A stretch of 64,000 bases of DNA from Kitasatospora sp. MAP12-44 (GCF_029892095.1 NZ_JARZAE010000004.1:3906001-3970000); one strand, 5' to 3'; counted from the stretch's first letter, positions 8,112 to 17,190 are shown. Notes: a model not told the origin generated them from the letters alone. A program made the numbers and translations.

Positions 8112-9342
8112 CCCCACCAGCCACCTGATCGAGCAGATCGCCGACGTCGTCGCAGACCCCGCCAACGTCACCGCCGAGCTGCGGCCCGCAGCCGCGAGCA
8201 CGCTCGCCGACGGGCTGCCCGGCACCGCACTGCTGCTCGCTGTGCTCTCCCGCTCCGACCCCCTCTTTGCTGGCGCGGCAGATCGCCACTGGGAGGCCGC
8301 CGCGCGCCTCCTCACCAGCTCCGCCGCCGACGGGATATATGCCGGTCCGGGCGCGTTGGCCGCCTCCCTCATCCTCGGCAGCGCCTACCTGCCGAACGGC
8401 CGCGTCCAGCTCGACGCGGTCACCCGGGCCAGTGCCTGGCTGTCAGCCCGCGCCGAGGGACTGGCCGCTCACCAGCACCAGCGCCTTCGGGACGGCCGCC
8501 TCGGCACGCCCTGGGCCGTCTACGACACCATCAAGGGCCTCACCGGCATCGGCCGCGTGCTCCTCGCCGCCCACCAACTCGGCCATCAGGAAGCCGAACC
8601 CGGCCTCACCGCAGCGCTCACCACCCTCACCGACATGATCACCACACCAGCCGGTGACCTGCCCGGTTGGTGGCTGGCCACCCCGGACCACGCCCTCGCC
8701 ACCGTCAGCGGCGTTCCGGACACCGGCAGCGCAACCACCGGCGCTGCCCACGGCATCGCCGGGCCGCTCGCCCTGCTCGACACCGCCCATACCTACGCCG
8801 TCACCGTGCCGGGCCAACGGGATGCCATCGAGACCGCCGCCCGCTGGCTCGTAGCCTGGTCGGCCTCCGGCCCCTCCTGGCCTCCGCACATCCCCGGCCG
8901 CGATCTCCTCCACAGGCCGGACCCCGACCGGCTGTCCGCCATACCCGGGCGCCGCGATGCCTGGTGCTACGGCACACCCGGCGTAGCAGCCGCCCTCCAC
9001 CACGCCGGCCGGACCCTCGGCGACCCGTCGCTCACCCACCACGCCCGCCGCGCACTCGACCTCCTCGCCCAGCGCGCGCCCGACAGCTGGGACACCGACG
9101 GCCCCGGACTTTGCCACGGCACCGCCGGAGTTCTTCAAGCCGCCACCCGGACCGGCTGCGTAGAGCTTGCCGCCCAAGCAGCCGTCCGCACCATCACTCT
9201 CCACCATCAGTCCGCCGAAGCACCGCAAGGGCTGGGGTTCCTCACCGGCCGGGCTGGGACTGCGCTTGCCCTCGCCGACCACCATCACTCATCCGAGATC
9301 AGCCAACTACCCACATGGGATGGCTTGTTGCTGTTGGCATGA
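8104..9342 (+). CDS. Lanthionine synthetase C-like cyclase (LanC)
   Basis: The 412-residue protein has the LanC alpha-toroid signatures. The zinc ligands are Cys288 in WCYGTPG and Cys337-His338 in LCHGTAG, with the usual GTPWA-like helix repeats (a GTPWAVYDTIKGLTGIGRVLLAA segment at about 137-159 and HGIAGPLALLDTA at about 218-230). It should catalyse Michael addition of Cys37/Cys49 to dehydrated Ser/Thr of the precursor. The C-terminus ends soon after a GFLTGRAGTALAL segment, which is typical. It overlaps LanB and is the last gene of the apparent precursor-lanB-lanC unit; 130 bp follow before the MazG-like gene. Confidence 0.92.
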   Translation: MADPTSHLIEQIADVVADPANVTAELRPAAASTLADGLPGTALLLAVLSRSDPLFAGAADRHWEAAARLLTSSAADGIYAGPGALAASLILGSAYLPNGRVQLDAVTRASAWLSARAEGLAAHQHQRLRDGRLGTPWAVYDTIKGLTGIGRVLLAAHQLGHQEAEPGLTAALTTLTDMITTPAGDLPGWWLATPDHALATVSGVPDTGSATTGAAHGIAGPLALLDTAHTYAVTVPGQRDAIETAARWLVAWSASGPSWPPHIPGRDLLHRPDPDRLSAIPGRRDAWCYGTPGVAAALHHAGRTLGDPSLTHHARRALDLLAQRAPDSWDTDGPGLCHGTAGVLQAATRTGCVELAAQAAVRTITLHHQSAEAPQGLGFLTGRAGTALALADHHHSSEISQLPTWDGLLLLA

Positions 9343-9373
9343 CCGCGCGACCAGCAGCGCCTCCCGCCAAGAG

Positions 9374-9395
9374 ACGTAATCGAAATCGTCTCATT
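9374..9395 (+). terminator. Possible weak hairpin after LanC
   Basis: GAGACG and CGTCTC form a 6-bp stem around a 10-base A/T-rich loop, 32 bases past the LanC stop. It is short and has only a weak following T-run (CATTC), so it is listed as a possible end of the lanBC transcript. Confidence 0.3.
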
Positions 9396-9472
9396 CGCCC
9401 CGGGCTCGCCGAGAACCGCCGGGAACCGCCTGGCTTGATCGACCGATTCGAACACAGGCAGGATCAGCGCCC

Positions 9473-9823
9473 ATGGACCAGACCTGGGAGATCGTCAACT
9501 CCCTTGCCGGAAAGCTTGATTCATATTCTCCGATTGCTGCCGGGGAGCAGCGCTGGGCCTTGCTGGCCCTCAAACTCCAGGAGGAGTCCGGCGAGGTCGC
9601 CGAAGCCGTCATCGGGGCCCTTGGCCTCAATCCCCGCAAGGGCAAATCGCACACGTGGGACGACGTGAGGAGGGAGACCTGCGACGTGGCGGTGAGCGCA
9701 CTGGTGATGCTCGCCCGTATGGGCGGCGACCCGCAATGGTTCTTCGAGGAGCACCTGAAGGGGCTCCAGATCCGGGATCTGGCACAGGAGGCGACGGATG
9801 ACGAACCCGCCACGGTGAACTGA
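9473..9823 (+). CDS. MazG-like nucleotide pyrophosphohydrolase
   Basis: The 116-residue, all-helical protein has the MazG metal-binding pattern: EESGEVAEA starting at Glu37, followed by ETCDVAVSAL near residues 67-76. The acidic residues E-x2-E and E-x3-D would hold Mg2+. Family members hydrolyse NTPs/dNTPs to monophosphates, often cleaning up abnormal nucleotides. It follows lanC on the same strand after a 130-bp gap; nothing in the sequence links it to lanthipeptide chemistry directly. Confidence 0.8.
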   Translation: MDQTWEIVNSLAGKLDSYSPIAAGEQRWALLALKLQEESGEVAEAVIGALGLNPRKGKSHTWDDVRRETCDVAVSALVMLARMGGDPQWFFEEHLKGLQIRDLAQEATDDEPATVN

Positions 9824-10031
9824 GCCGCAGCGACGCGGGGCCGTCCCACGTCGTCCCTCGCCCGACTACGCCACCCCAGCCGCGGCTGCGACGAGAGACA
9901 CAAGGACCCATCAGGATGGACAGCTGCGCGGCCTGGGCCGCAGCGGAGTTGGCAGATCTCCTCACTTTCGACTTGCCGCGCGCACTACAGTCGTTGGTGG
10001 GCCAGGTGGGGCCCGTGAAGGGGGACTTCGG

Positions 10032-10892
10032 GTGAAGCTCACCATCGTTGTGCAGAATCTGGGCCGGGGCGGCATCTGGACCGGAAGTGGCGAGTACCAC
10101 GACCGCTGGCCGCAACTGGTGGAGCGCATCGCCCCCTACCGGCCGGATCTGCTGCTGGTCCAGGAGTGCGAGGACTGGGAGAAGGACGGCCACAAGCAGC
10201 TCATCCGGGCGGAGCGTGACCTTGACATGGACGGCCTGCTTCCGCCCTGCCGCTCCGGCCGCGGACCCGCGCTGCTGTACCGCCGCTCCACCCTCGGCCG
10301 CCGCAGCGCCTGGAAGTTCGAGAACAACGCGGACGAAGTCCACCACGGTTTCGGGGTGGCCGCGTTCGATCTCCCGGGCCTGCCGATGCCGCTGGGCGTG
10401 GCGTCGGTCCACGTGACCCCCTGGGGATCGGACAAGGCCGTCGTCGAAGCCCAGTACATCGCCTCAAGGGCGTACAAGTACGGGCCGTATTGCATCGCCG
10501 GCGGCGACATCAACTACTCGCCGGCCGAGCCCTGGCCGGAGCCGCAGTACAGCAACCAGAAGCCCTACAACCGCGGGGCCCGCACCCTTCTGACAGGTCC
10601 CGATGCAGCGGGCCGACCGATGGCGGACCGCCGGGTCGCGCAGAAGTTCGCGCAGAACGGCTTCAAGGACGCGGCGCGCCTGGTGTTCGACCGCACCCAG
10701 GACCAGCGGGTGCTGGCGAAGACCGGCACGGACGATCGGATCGACCAGCTGTGGGTGAGCTCGCCGATCGCCCCCGCCGTGGTGTCCTACGAGCTGCTGG
10801 ACACGCCGGACGGTGCCAGCGACCACTACGGCTTCGCGGTCGTGATCGACACCGAACTGATCGACACAGCCGATCCGTGGAGCTACACATGA
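10032..10892 (+). CDS. Second endonuclease/exonuclease/phosphatase family protein
   Basis: This 286-residue protein is only distantly similar to the EEP protein at 1631. Motifs seen: QNLGRGG (Asn9), LLLVQECED (Glu45), HVTPWGS near 127, GGDINYSP near 157, and SDHYGF with Asp264-His265. The pattern gives the Asn/Glu/Asp/His set of a Mg2+-dependent phosphodiesterase. No export signal is visible. Its stop overlaps the next start (ATGA at 10889-10892), so it is coupled to the following unknown gene. Confidence 0.8.
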   Translation: MKLTIVVQNLGRGGIWTGSGEYHDRWPQLVERIAPYRPDLLLVQECEDWEKDGHKQLIRAERDLDMDGLLPPCRSGRGPALLYRRSTLGRRSAWKFENNADEVHHGFGVAAFDLPGLPMPLGVASVHVTPWGSDKAVVEAQYIASRAYKYGPYCIAGGDINYSPAEPWPEPQYSNQKPYNRGARTLLTGPDAAGRPMADRRVAQKFAQNGFKDAARLVFDRTQDQRVLAKTGTDDRIDQLWVSSPIAPAVVSYELLDTPDGASDHYGFAVVIDTELIDTADPWSYT

Positions 10893-11485
10893 TCCAGCCC
10901 TTGCACGCCCTGTGGATGCGCTACCGCGCTGTGCGTCAGCGGCTGGACCGCAGGCGCAGCGAGCGGCTGCGGAGCAGGTACGCGAAGGAGTCCGCGTCCA
11001 AGGCTACCCGGCGGTCGGCCGAGGCCATGGTGGAGTGGCTGGTCGAGTTGCGGGGCCTGGTCGACCTGGACACCACCGTGCCGGCCGCCCTGGGTGACTG
11101 CTTGCGCGAGGACCGCTGGAACGACCCGACGTGGGTCCTCGACACGGCGCTCCTGGGCCAGTCGCAACTGTTCCGCGTCCTTGGCCACCGGGCCCGTGCC
11201 GCCGCCGAATGGAGTGTCGAGGAGACCGCGATCGACACCACCGAGCCGCGCCGGATCATCGTCCTGCACCCGGCCAGCACGACCTGGATCAGTGTGGAAA
11301 ACCCGGGACTGGTCAGCGAGAGGTGGTGGTGGGGCCGGGTCCTCATCGGCCGCATCAACCCGGACGGCACTCTGGCCGATCACTCCTACGACGTCAAGCA
11401 GACAGAGATCACGGTGGCGTCGCTGCGTCGCACACTGCCCGAGGCGTTCAAAGGACTTGCTGAAGACCCCTGCGCTGGAGGATGA
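10889..11485 (+). CDS. Hypothetical protein coupled to the EEP gene
   Basis: The protein is 198 residues and starts at an ATG that overlaps the EEP stop. A longer upstream frame is only the shadow of the EEP gene. The first ~50 residues are strongly basic and helical, with many Arg. The rest is a mixed alpha/beta domain with WRRIIVLHP-like and WWWGRVLIGRI strands. I recognise no family. Translational coupling suggests it works with the EEP protein, perhaps binding the same nucleic acid through its basic N-terminus; that is inference. Confidence 0.65.
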   Translation: MIQPLHALWMRYRAVRQRLDRRRSERLRSRYAKESASKATRRSAEAMVEWLVELRGLVDLDTTVPAALGDCLREDRWNDPTWVLDTALLGQSQLFRVLGHRARAAAEWSVEETAIDTTEPRRIIVLHPASTTWISVENPGLVSERWWWGRVLIGRINPDGTLADHSYDVKQTEITVASLRRTLPEAFKGLAEDPCAGG

Positions 11486-11602
11486 CGGTGCCACCTACCT
11501 CTTCGACCGATGACCACTAGGGTCCGGATCATGCCTGAGTATCCGGTCGCCGACCTGGCCGCCTCCCTCCGGCGCGGCCAGCGTCGATCGACGCCGATTT
11601 CC

Positions 11603-11935
11603 TTACTCCGGCTGGTGTGGGCGCACTGGTCCGGGCGGGCCTTCCGAGCCGTTCCACTCCTCCGGTACGCGCAGCAGCGGTGCCCCATTGCCACTCGGAG
11701 CCGCGCGAAGAAGGCGCCGCACCGCCGTGATCGCCAGGATCGCGAACGGGATGAGCATGATCTGTCCGACGCCCAGCACGATCAGCCGCCCGGCCGAGGA
11801 GAGCTGCCCGGCCAGTGTGATGCGCACCGCGAGCACCTCGAAGACCCCGCCGAGCGCGATCGGCACGCACGCGGCCACCGTAGGCAGCGCGGGGCTAACT
11901 CGCCGGCGCGGCCTGTCCAGCTCGCTCGTACCCAT
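11603..11935 (-). CDS. Small putative membrane protein
   Basis: The 110-residue protein has two clear hydrophobic segments, at about residues 17-40 (ALPTVAACVPIALGG onward) and 50-70 (LIVLGVGQIMLIPFAILAI), with a basic loop and a polar C-terminus. The opposing frames have poorer composition. No family is recognised. It converges with the gene ending at 11485. Confidence 0.55.
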   Translation of the reverse strand: MGTSELDRPRRRVSPALPTVAACVPIALGGVFEVLAVRITLAGQLSSAGRLIVLGVGQIMLIPFAILAITAVRRLLRAAPSGNGAPLLRVPEEWNGSEGPPGPVRPHQPE

Positions 11936-12110
11936 CGCGCCACCCGTCCCTTCCTCACCGTCCGCTCAGGACGGTACCCCTGCGCCGGCCGTCCGGGGCT
12001 GCCCAACACTCCCACCAACTGGCGGGCCGGGTGGCCGGCGTTCCCTGAGCGCGGCGTCCGGGTCGCTGCGACCGGTGCGACAGGTGCTCGCCCGCAGGAT
12101 AGGTCGGCGC

Positions 12111-13064
12111 CTACGAGACCAGCGGCTGGTTGATGTGCTCGATCCAGGCGGCGTACTGCCCACGGATGTAGGGCGCGAGGTCGTCTTCGGGACCGAAGTC
12201 GCCCCGGCCCCCGGTGCCCGTCTCGTACTCGGTGTCCCAGTTCAAGAGCGCGACCGCGAACACATGGGCCTGGTCGACGCGCTGCTGCGGTCGGTCCTGG
12301 GAGCCCCAGAGGAGGAGCCAGCGGTCCGCCAGGGCCGCCCGCTGGAGCAGCCGGTTGCGTTGCCAGTCCTTCTCCGGTGATTCGCCCTGGAGCTGAGCCA
12401 GGTCGTGTGTCGCATCCAGGTTGGCTACCGCGAGGAGGTGCTGGCTGTACGGGAGCGCCCCCGCGTACAGCCCCTGCGCGGGCGGCTCGGCGTCGAAGGC
12501 GACGTCCATCGCGGAGGACCTGACCATGGCGGGGAGCCGGTCCTCAAGGGTCCGGCCGGCGTCCGCGTGGTCCTGCAGTACCTGTCGCGCGACCCCGATG
12601 AAGTGCAGCACCCCGACCTTGATCTCCGTGTTGCCGTGCTCCAACTGGTAGGGGACCGAGGCCAGGATCGGTGCCAGGGCCTCCACGAGGTCGACCGGCA
12701 GCGGGCGCGCGGTGCGCATAGCGCGGACCTGGGCCTTGTTGATCGTGTCGACGGCGGTCCGGGCGTCCGTCAGGAGCGCCGCGGCGTCGGCCAGCACGGT
12801 GGCCAGCAGCGGCGCGTCGGGCTCAAGTGGACCGTCCGGCGGCAGCGGAACGTCCTTGACGCCGGCGTGGTGGAGTGCGCACGCGATGATGGCCTCCACC
12901 CAGGTGACGGCCTCCTCCTGGAAGGTCCCCGCGATGCCGGCCCAGCTGTCCGGATGGGTGTGAACGTGCCAGGACACCAGGCCCTTCGTCCAGGTGCACG
13001 CCTCGACCCAACGGTTCGGGAAGCGGGCGGTACGAAGGGCTTCGAGGAGTTCGGCGTCGTCCAT
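12111..13064 (-). CDS. Hypothetical protein, mostly helical
   Basis: The protein is 317 residues from ATG 13064; a GTG two codons upstream (13070) is possible. It looks soluble and largely alpha-helical, with no transmembrane segment and Trp-rich N- and C-terminal thirds. Codon-position bias supports this strand. I recognise no domain. It is followed downstream by the small membrane protein on the same strand. Confidence 0.7.
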   Translation of the reverse strand: MDDAELLEALRTARFPNRWVEACTWTKGLVSWHVHTHPDSWAGIAGTFQEEAVTWVEAIIACALHHAGVKDVPLPPDGPLEPDAPLLATVLADAAALLTDARTAVDTINKAQVRAMRTARPLPVDLVEALAPILASVPYQLEHGNTEIKVGVLHFIGVARQVLQDHADAGRTLEDRLPAMVRSSAMDVAFDAEPPAQGLYAGALPYSQHLLAVANLDATHDLAQLQGESPEKDWQRNRLLQRAALADRWLLLWGSQDRPQQRVDQAHVFAVALLNWDTEYETGTGGRGDFGPEDDLAPYIRGQYAAWIEHINQPLVS

Positions 13065-13245
13065 CCTCACAAACTACGTCGAGGTGCCCTCGCCCGGTGC
13101 GCAATCGCATCGATCGGGTTTCCAGCGCCGAACCGGAGATCCTGGCCCGCCGTCACTAGCCGCTCGGCCTCACGCTGCCGGACAACGGCCTGTCTCCGGT
13201 GCCGTAGCGGCGATCAGAGCCGGGTAGAGACTGGCGGAGTTCCGC

Positions 13246-13632
13246 CTACGCTTCAGCGGGGCGGTAGGTCACCCAGACCGACCGGTCCTGGCTGTCCTGA
13301 ACGCGCACCGCAGCCAGGTCGAGGTAGTGCTGCGCCCACCTCTTGTAGATCCAGGCGGCCATCCGCTCGAGCGACATGTTCTCGATCCTCATCACGCCGT
13401 TGAGCTCGTGGCGGTTCAGAAAGCGGTCAGCCCAGGTCTGCAGGGCGGTTCCGAACTCGGCGCGCTTCAGGTCCAGGTCGTGTGCAGTGTGCTCGGGCGA
13501 GGGGTGCAGTTCGAGCACGGCGCGGACGGTGATGCCGTGAACGTAGTGGGCGTAGTGCCACCCCGGTAGCGCCGGATTGGAGCAGGTGCCGGTGAACTCG
13601 CACTCGACCTCCAGAGCGACGGTGGTCGTCAC
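13246..13632 (-). CDS. QueD/6-pyruvoyltetrahydropterin synthase-like protein
   Basis: The 128-residue size fits the PTPS/QueD family. The pattern is recognisable but divergent: HYAHYVHG-x-TVRAVLEL where the family has a His-rich zinc site followed by a strand; then DLKRAEFGTALQTWADRFLNRHELN, comparable with the DF-x2-LK ... LDH-x2-LN segment; then ENMSLERMAAWIYKRW, comparable with NPT-x-ENLA-x-WI. The classic active-site Cys and the LDH dyad are not obvious. No other queuosine or pterin gene is nearby. It may be a diverged pterin-binding protein. Confidence 0.55.
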   Translation of the reverse strand: MTTTVALEVECEFTGTCSNPALPGWHYAHYVHGITVRAVLELHPSPEHTAHDLDLKRAEFGTALQTWADRFLNRHELNGVMRIENMSLERMAAWIYKRWAQHYLDLAAVRVQDSQDRSVWVTYRPAEA

Positions 13633-13852
13633 ATGTGCCTCCAGCCCTCGACGGTATGCCCGACAGTAGCCCAGCGGCAGACAGCAGGGAGGTGGGAACC
13701 GTCGTTTCGGCTTCGGCTGCTGTGCCGCGACCTGAGCCAGGATCCCATCGACCGCGTCCCCCGGCCCGGTTGCTGGCTGCTGCTGCTCAGCGGCGCGACT
13801 GCCCCGGTCAAAGCTCAGGCGGCGGCCTACAGGTCCCTCGCCACGGTGGGCC

Positions 13853-14134
13853 TCACCGTTCCAAGTAGGCGGACAGCAGGAGTTCGGACTCGGGGGAGAG
13901 CGCGGCTACGCGGATCTGGTCGCCGTCGCGGTAGGTCAGGCTCCCCGGAACGTCGCCTACGGCCGGGTGGTAGTCCCCACGGGATAGCGAGGCGAGAACC
14001 GCGGTGCGCAGCCCTTCGCGAAGCCCGAGCGAGATCGCGAGAGGGATGGCGAGGTTGAGGTCGGGGTCTTCGAGCGCGGTGTTGACGAGCGCACGGGTCT
14101 CCTGCTCTGTCATCAGCTTCTGCCGCTCGGTCAT
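13853..14134 (-). CDS. Hypothetical protein (93 aa)
   Basis: The start is taken at the ATG of MTERQK (14134), after a GGAGAG ribosome site; an upstream frame to 14203 lacks such a site. The protein is acidic, with two predicted helices followed by a short beta region (PGSLTYRDGDQIRVAAL). No domain is recognised. It is divergent from the 594-residue gene at 14456. Confidence 0.6.
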   Translation of the reverse strand: MTERQKLMTEQETRALVNTALEDPDLNLAIPLAISLGLREGLRTAVLASLSRGDYHPAVGDVPGSLTYRDGDQIRVAALSPESELLLSAYLER

Positions 14135-14455
14135 AGCCCACTCTCCGCTCAGCTTGGATGAACACGCTCTGCCGCCCTGCAAGACGATAGCTGCCCGGTC
14201 CATCGACCGTGCCGGCCAACAGCAGCCGGGCCGGATGAGCGCCGCCGAAGTCCGCGGAGATCGCCCGGTTCAGGCGCTGCCGGCTGCCCTCCTCGCCTAC
14301 GTGCTGTCAGGTCTTTCTGCCGCCAGCCCGGGCGCCCGCTGGGATGGGTGACGTCGCCTGTAGCGCCTTGCGGCGGAAGGTCGCGGGCTGACACGCTGGC
14401 TTGGTAGACAACCAACATTGCTCAATCACGACCTCCCGAGTGGAAGGGCGGGTCC
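14135..14455. other. 321-bp divergent promoter region with TTGGT-N5-ACCAA site
   Basis: This gap separates two divergent unknown genes. Its most notable element is a perfect inverted repeat at 14401-14415 (TTGGT, AGACA, ACCAA), about 40 bp before the GTG start at 14456. Its layout is like the operator half-sites of GntR-type regulators. No regulator gene is adjacent. Confidence 0.45.
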
Positions 14456-16240
14456 GTGATCCGTTCAAGGGGGCGCGGCGCTCGCATGCTTATTGAGAAT
14501 TCTCGGTACACCGACGCGCGGCAGCTGACGGCGTCTCTGGTATCGGATCCGTCGCTCCGCAGTGGGGATGAGCTGACCGCGCACCTGCAGGACGTCGTGC
14601 TGGACGCCGAGCGGACTGCCGGGCTGCTGGCGGCTTGGGCGGAGATCGGCGCGATGGCAACCAAAGATGCGGCTGCGATGTTTGTCGGTGCCGGTCCGGA
14701 GGCCGACTGGGTCCGCCTCGGCCTGGTGCTGGCGGATGCGGCTTGCCGGGGCGACCAGTCCGAGGTTGAGGTTGCCGCCGCCCGGTGTGCCAAGGACTTG
14801 GACCCGGTCGGCCGAGCCCACCTCGTCGGATATTGGGGAAGGGACCTGATCCCGGATGTGATCGAGCGGGCAGGCGGGCTGGACGAGCTGCTGGAGCAGG
14901 TCGCCCTGCACCGGTCGTGTGCTGGCGGCGAGGATGCCGCCTGGGTGAACGCAGCTGCCTGGGTGGTCTGCCGGCTCACCGAAATGGGAACCGTCGACGC
15001 GTACAACCGGATCGGCGACCTGATCGTCAAGGACGGGCGGGGCGCTGACCTCTGGCGGACCTGGCCGCAGGTGGCGGCCTCCATGATGTCCACTACGTAT
15101 CTGCGGGAGATCGAGCCGCTTCCCCAAAAGGACATGCCTGGCTATCCCGTCGGGCTGCCGCTGCGCGCCGTCGAGGCCGTCCACAGCGCCGGCACGAAGC
15201 TGGTCAAGCAGTCGCAAGCCGAGTTCGCCGCCGCGGATCGGGAGGACCAGCTTCTGCTCGCTTTCGAGCTGGCCACGCTGATTGCCACCTGCCGCCAACT
15301 TCCCTCTCGCCGGGCAGCGCGACGAGCGGCCCGCGGCGAACGTGACGCGGACCACGAGGCGTTCAGCGACGCGGCCCGTGCCGTGATGGACGAGATGCCG
15401 GCGGCCATCGTGGAGCGAACCGGGCGGATGCACGCCTTCTCCCGCCGCGCCGTGCTGGCCTTCATCGACGCAGACCGCGAGACCCTCGCCGCCGTCGTCG
15501 ACCGGATCGCCACGTGGGACGATGACCCGGGCCGTGTGCCCTACACGAGGCCGCGCTTCGAGTTCCCCGCCAACCAGGCACTCGCCCTGTCCAACGACCT
15601 CTTCCGCCTGGGCGAGCAGCAGGGCATCCGCATCTCCGACGCACAAGCGGCCACCGGGGCAGCGGAACTGATCAATCGAGACGCGCCCGCCGAGTACCGG
15701 GAAGCCGCTCTGGCCCTGCTTTCCGCGATGAAGGAGGACAGTCGCAACGGCGCTGTTTTCGACCCGATCGCCGCGAAAACCGAAGCAGGACTTCTGGCGT
15801 TCGCCGCGACCGCGGCGTGGCTCGGTACCAACCCCAGGCTCATCCGCTCCCGGGAGACCGTACGCCTCAACCTGATCAAGGAGATCAGGGAGAGCGAGTC
15901 CAGGGCGTTGAAGGTTCCTGAGCGCGAGATCATCCGCGACGTCAGCGACAAGGACGCTCTCGCGTTCCTTCACCAGCTCTACGGCGAGCACTACCCCTTG
16001 CCCCGCGACGCCGCGGAGCGCGGCGCGTGGGAGATGGACATCGTCGCCATCGTCCGCCAGCACCTGTTGGAGACGCCGGCTGACGCCACCACGCCAGAGC
16101 AGAAGAAGGCACTGCACGAACGCGTGATCGCCATCCTGAGCGCGGCAGCCGGCACTCCTCGTCGCACCCCGCCGCCCGCGACCCGCAACGGCGCCGTCCG
16201 CCAGCAACCCAAGCGGAAGCAGCCGAAGGGCAAGCGCTGA
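14456..16240 (+). CDS. Large hypothetical protein (594 aa)
   Basis: The GTG at 14456 is preferred because GGAAGGG lies 6 bases upstream; ATG 14486 is the alternative. The protein looks like a helical-repeat solenoid: many amphipathic Ala/Leu helices, no membrane segment, and a very basic lysine-rich tail (RQQPKRKQPKGKR) that could bind nucleic acid. No enzyme motif was found. A damaged copy of the DNA encoding this tail lies at 17191-17236, so a paralogue may once have followed it. Confidence 0.7.
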   Translation: MIRSRGRGARMLIENSRYTDARQLTASLVSDPSLRSGDELTAHLQDVVLDAERTAGLLAAWAEIGAMATKDAAAMFVGAGPEADWVRLGLVLADAACRGDQSEVEVAAARCAKDLDPVGRAHLVGYWGRDLIPDVIERAGGLDELLEQVALHRSCAGGEDAAWVNAAAWVVCRLTEMGTVDAYNRIGDLIVKDGRGADLWRTWPQVAASMMSTTYLREIEPLPQKDMPGYPVGLPLRAVEAVHSAGTKLVKQSQAEFAAADREDQLLLAFELATLIATCRQLPSRRAARRAARGERDADHEAFSDAARAVMDEMPAAIVERTGRMHAFSRRAVLAFIDADRETLAAVVDRIATWDDDPGRVPYTRPRFEFPANQALALSNDLFRLGEQQGIRISDAQAATGAAELINRDAPAEYREAALALLSAMKEDSRNGAVFDPIAAKTEAGLLAFAATAAWLGTNPRLIRSRETVRLNLIKEIRESESRALKVPEREIIRDVSDKDALAFLHQLYGEHYPLPRDAAERGAWEMDIVAIVRQHLLETPADATTPEQKKALHERVIAILSAAAGTPRRTPPPATRNGAVRQQPKRKQPKGKR

Positions 16241-16332
16241 ACACCCAGCGGGCCGTCCGTCATGCGCGAAGGGTGCGCCACCAGTCGGTACGCCCTGTAC
16301 CACGATGAGCAGTTGATGAGAGGAGAGGGCCG

Positions 16333-17070
16333 TTGGGGTCCTACTGGAACGTCAGCACCGACAGGCTCACCATCCAGATGCTTCCCGCCTCGCCGACCGA
16401 CCTGTTCTGCGACGACAGCACCTGCACCCCCGACGACCACCCCGCCGTGGAAACGACGGTCGTGGCCTGCCCGCAGTGCGACTACACCGCGGAGCTGACG
16501 ATCCTCGGCGAGTGGGGACACCCGGCCAGGATCCAGTGCAACCGCTGCGGACACGCTTTCAACGCGCCGATGTCGGAGAGCAACTCCATCCGCCTTCTGC
16601 AGAGGGCCATTGCTGCATCCATCGCCGCAGGCAGCAGCACCCCACCCGCAACCATCTGGAAGCCGCCGCAGCCCAGGCTCACGGAGCTGATCCACCCCGT
16701 CCTGGATGAGGCGCGAGCCTGCATCGCCAGCGGCCTGTGGATCCTAAGCCCCGACATCCTCTCCCATGTCGAGACACTGCTCGACCAGCTGAACTGGCCT
16801 AGCGAAGTCGGACTCGTCACGCTCCCGCTGCGCGTGGACTGGCTCCAGGGCGCGGTTGTCGCCCTCTACGAACACCGGGGCTCCACCAACGATTTCGGGA
16901 AGTGGCTGTATGAGTGCGGACAGGTCCTCGCCCCAGCGATGCAGTTCGTCGTAGACGGCGGCCAGCCCAGGACCGCAGGCGGCCGGCCGTCCGCGCTGAC
17001 CGATGCCGAGGAAGCCCTCGGAATGGTACGGGCGTTTCTCTACGCGATAGGAGACGGGGATGCGGCGTGA
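16333..17070 (+). CDS. Zinc-ribbon-containing hypothetical protein
   Basis: The 245-residue protein begins at TTG 16333 after AGGAGAG. Residues 41-75 contain CPQC and CNRC separated by about 25 residues, the CxxC-CxxC arrangement of a zinc ribbon, preceded by another Cys pair (CDDSTC). The C-terminal two thirds are helical with no recognised domain. Family and partner are unknown; the ribbon suggests nucleic-acid or protein binding. Confidence 0.65.
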   Translation: MGSYWNVSTDRLTIQMLPASPTDLFCDDSTCTPDDHPAVETTVVACPQCDYTAELTILGEWGHPARIQCNRCGHAFNAPMSESNSIRLLQRAIAASIAAGSSTPPATIWKPPQPRLTELIHPVLDEARACIASGLWILSPDILSHVETLLDQLNWPSEVGLVTLPLRVDWLQGAVVALYEHRGSTNDFGKWLYECGQVLAPAMQFVVDGGQPRTAGGRPSALTDAEEALGMVRAFLYAIGDGDAA

Positions 17071-17190
17071 CGCTGTGCACGGCTTGACGTCTGTGAGTCA
17101 GGTGGATCAACTCTGGCGAGCGTCCGGAGGGCTCTTGGCGCCCGGACCCGACCTGGTGCCATAGCTGCTCGTGGGACGAGGTCGCAGCGG

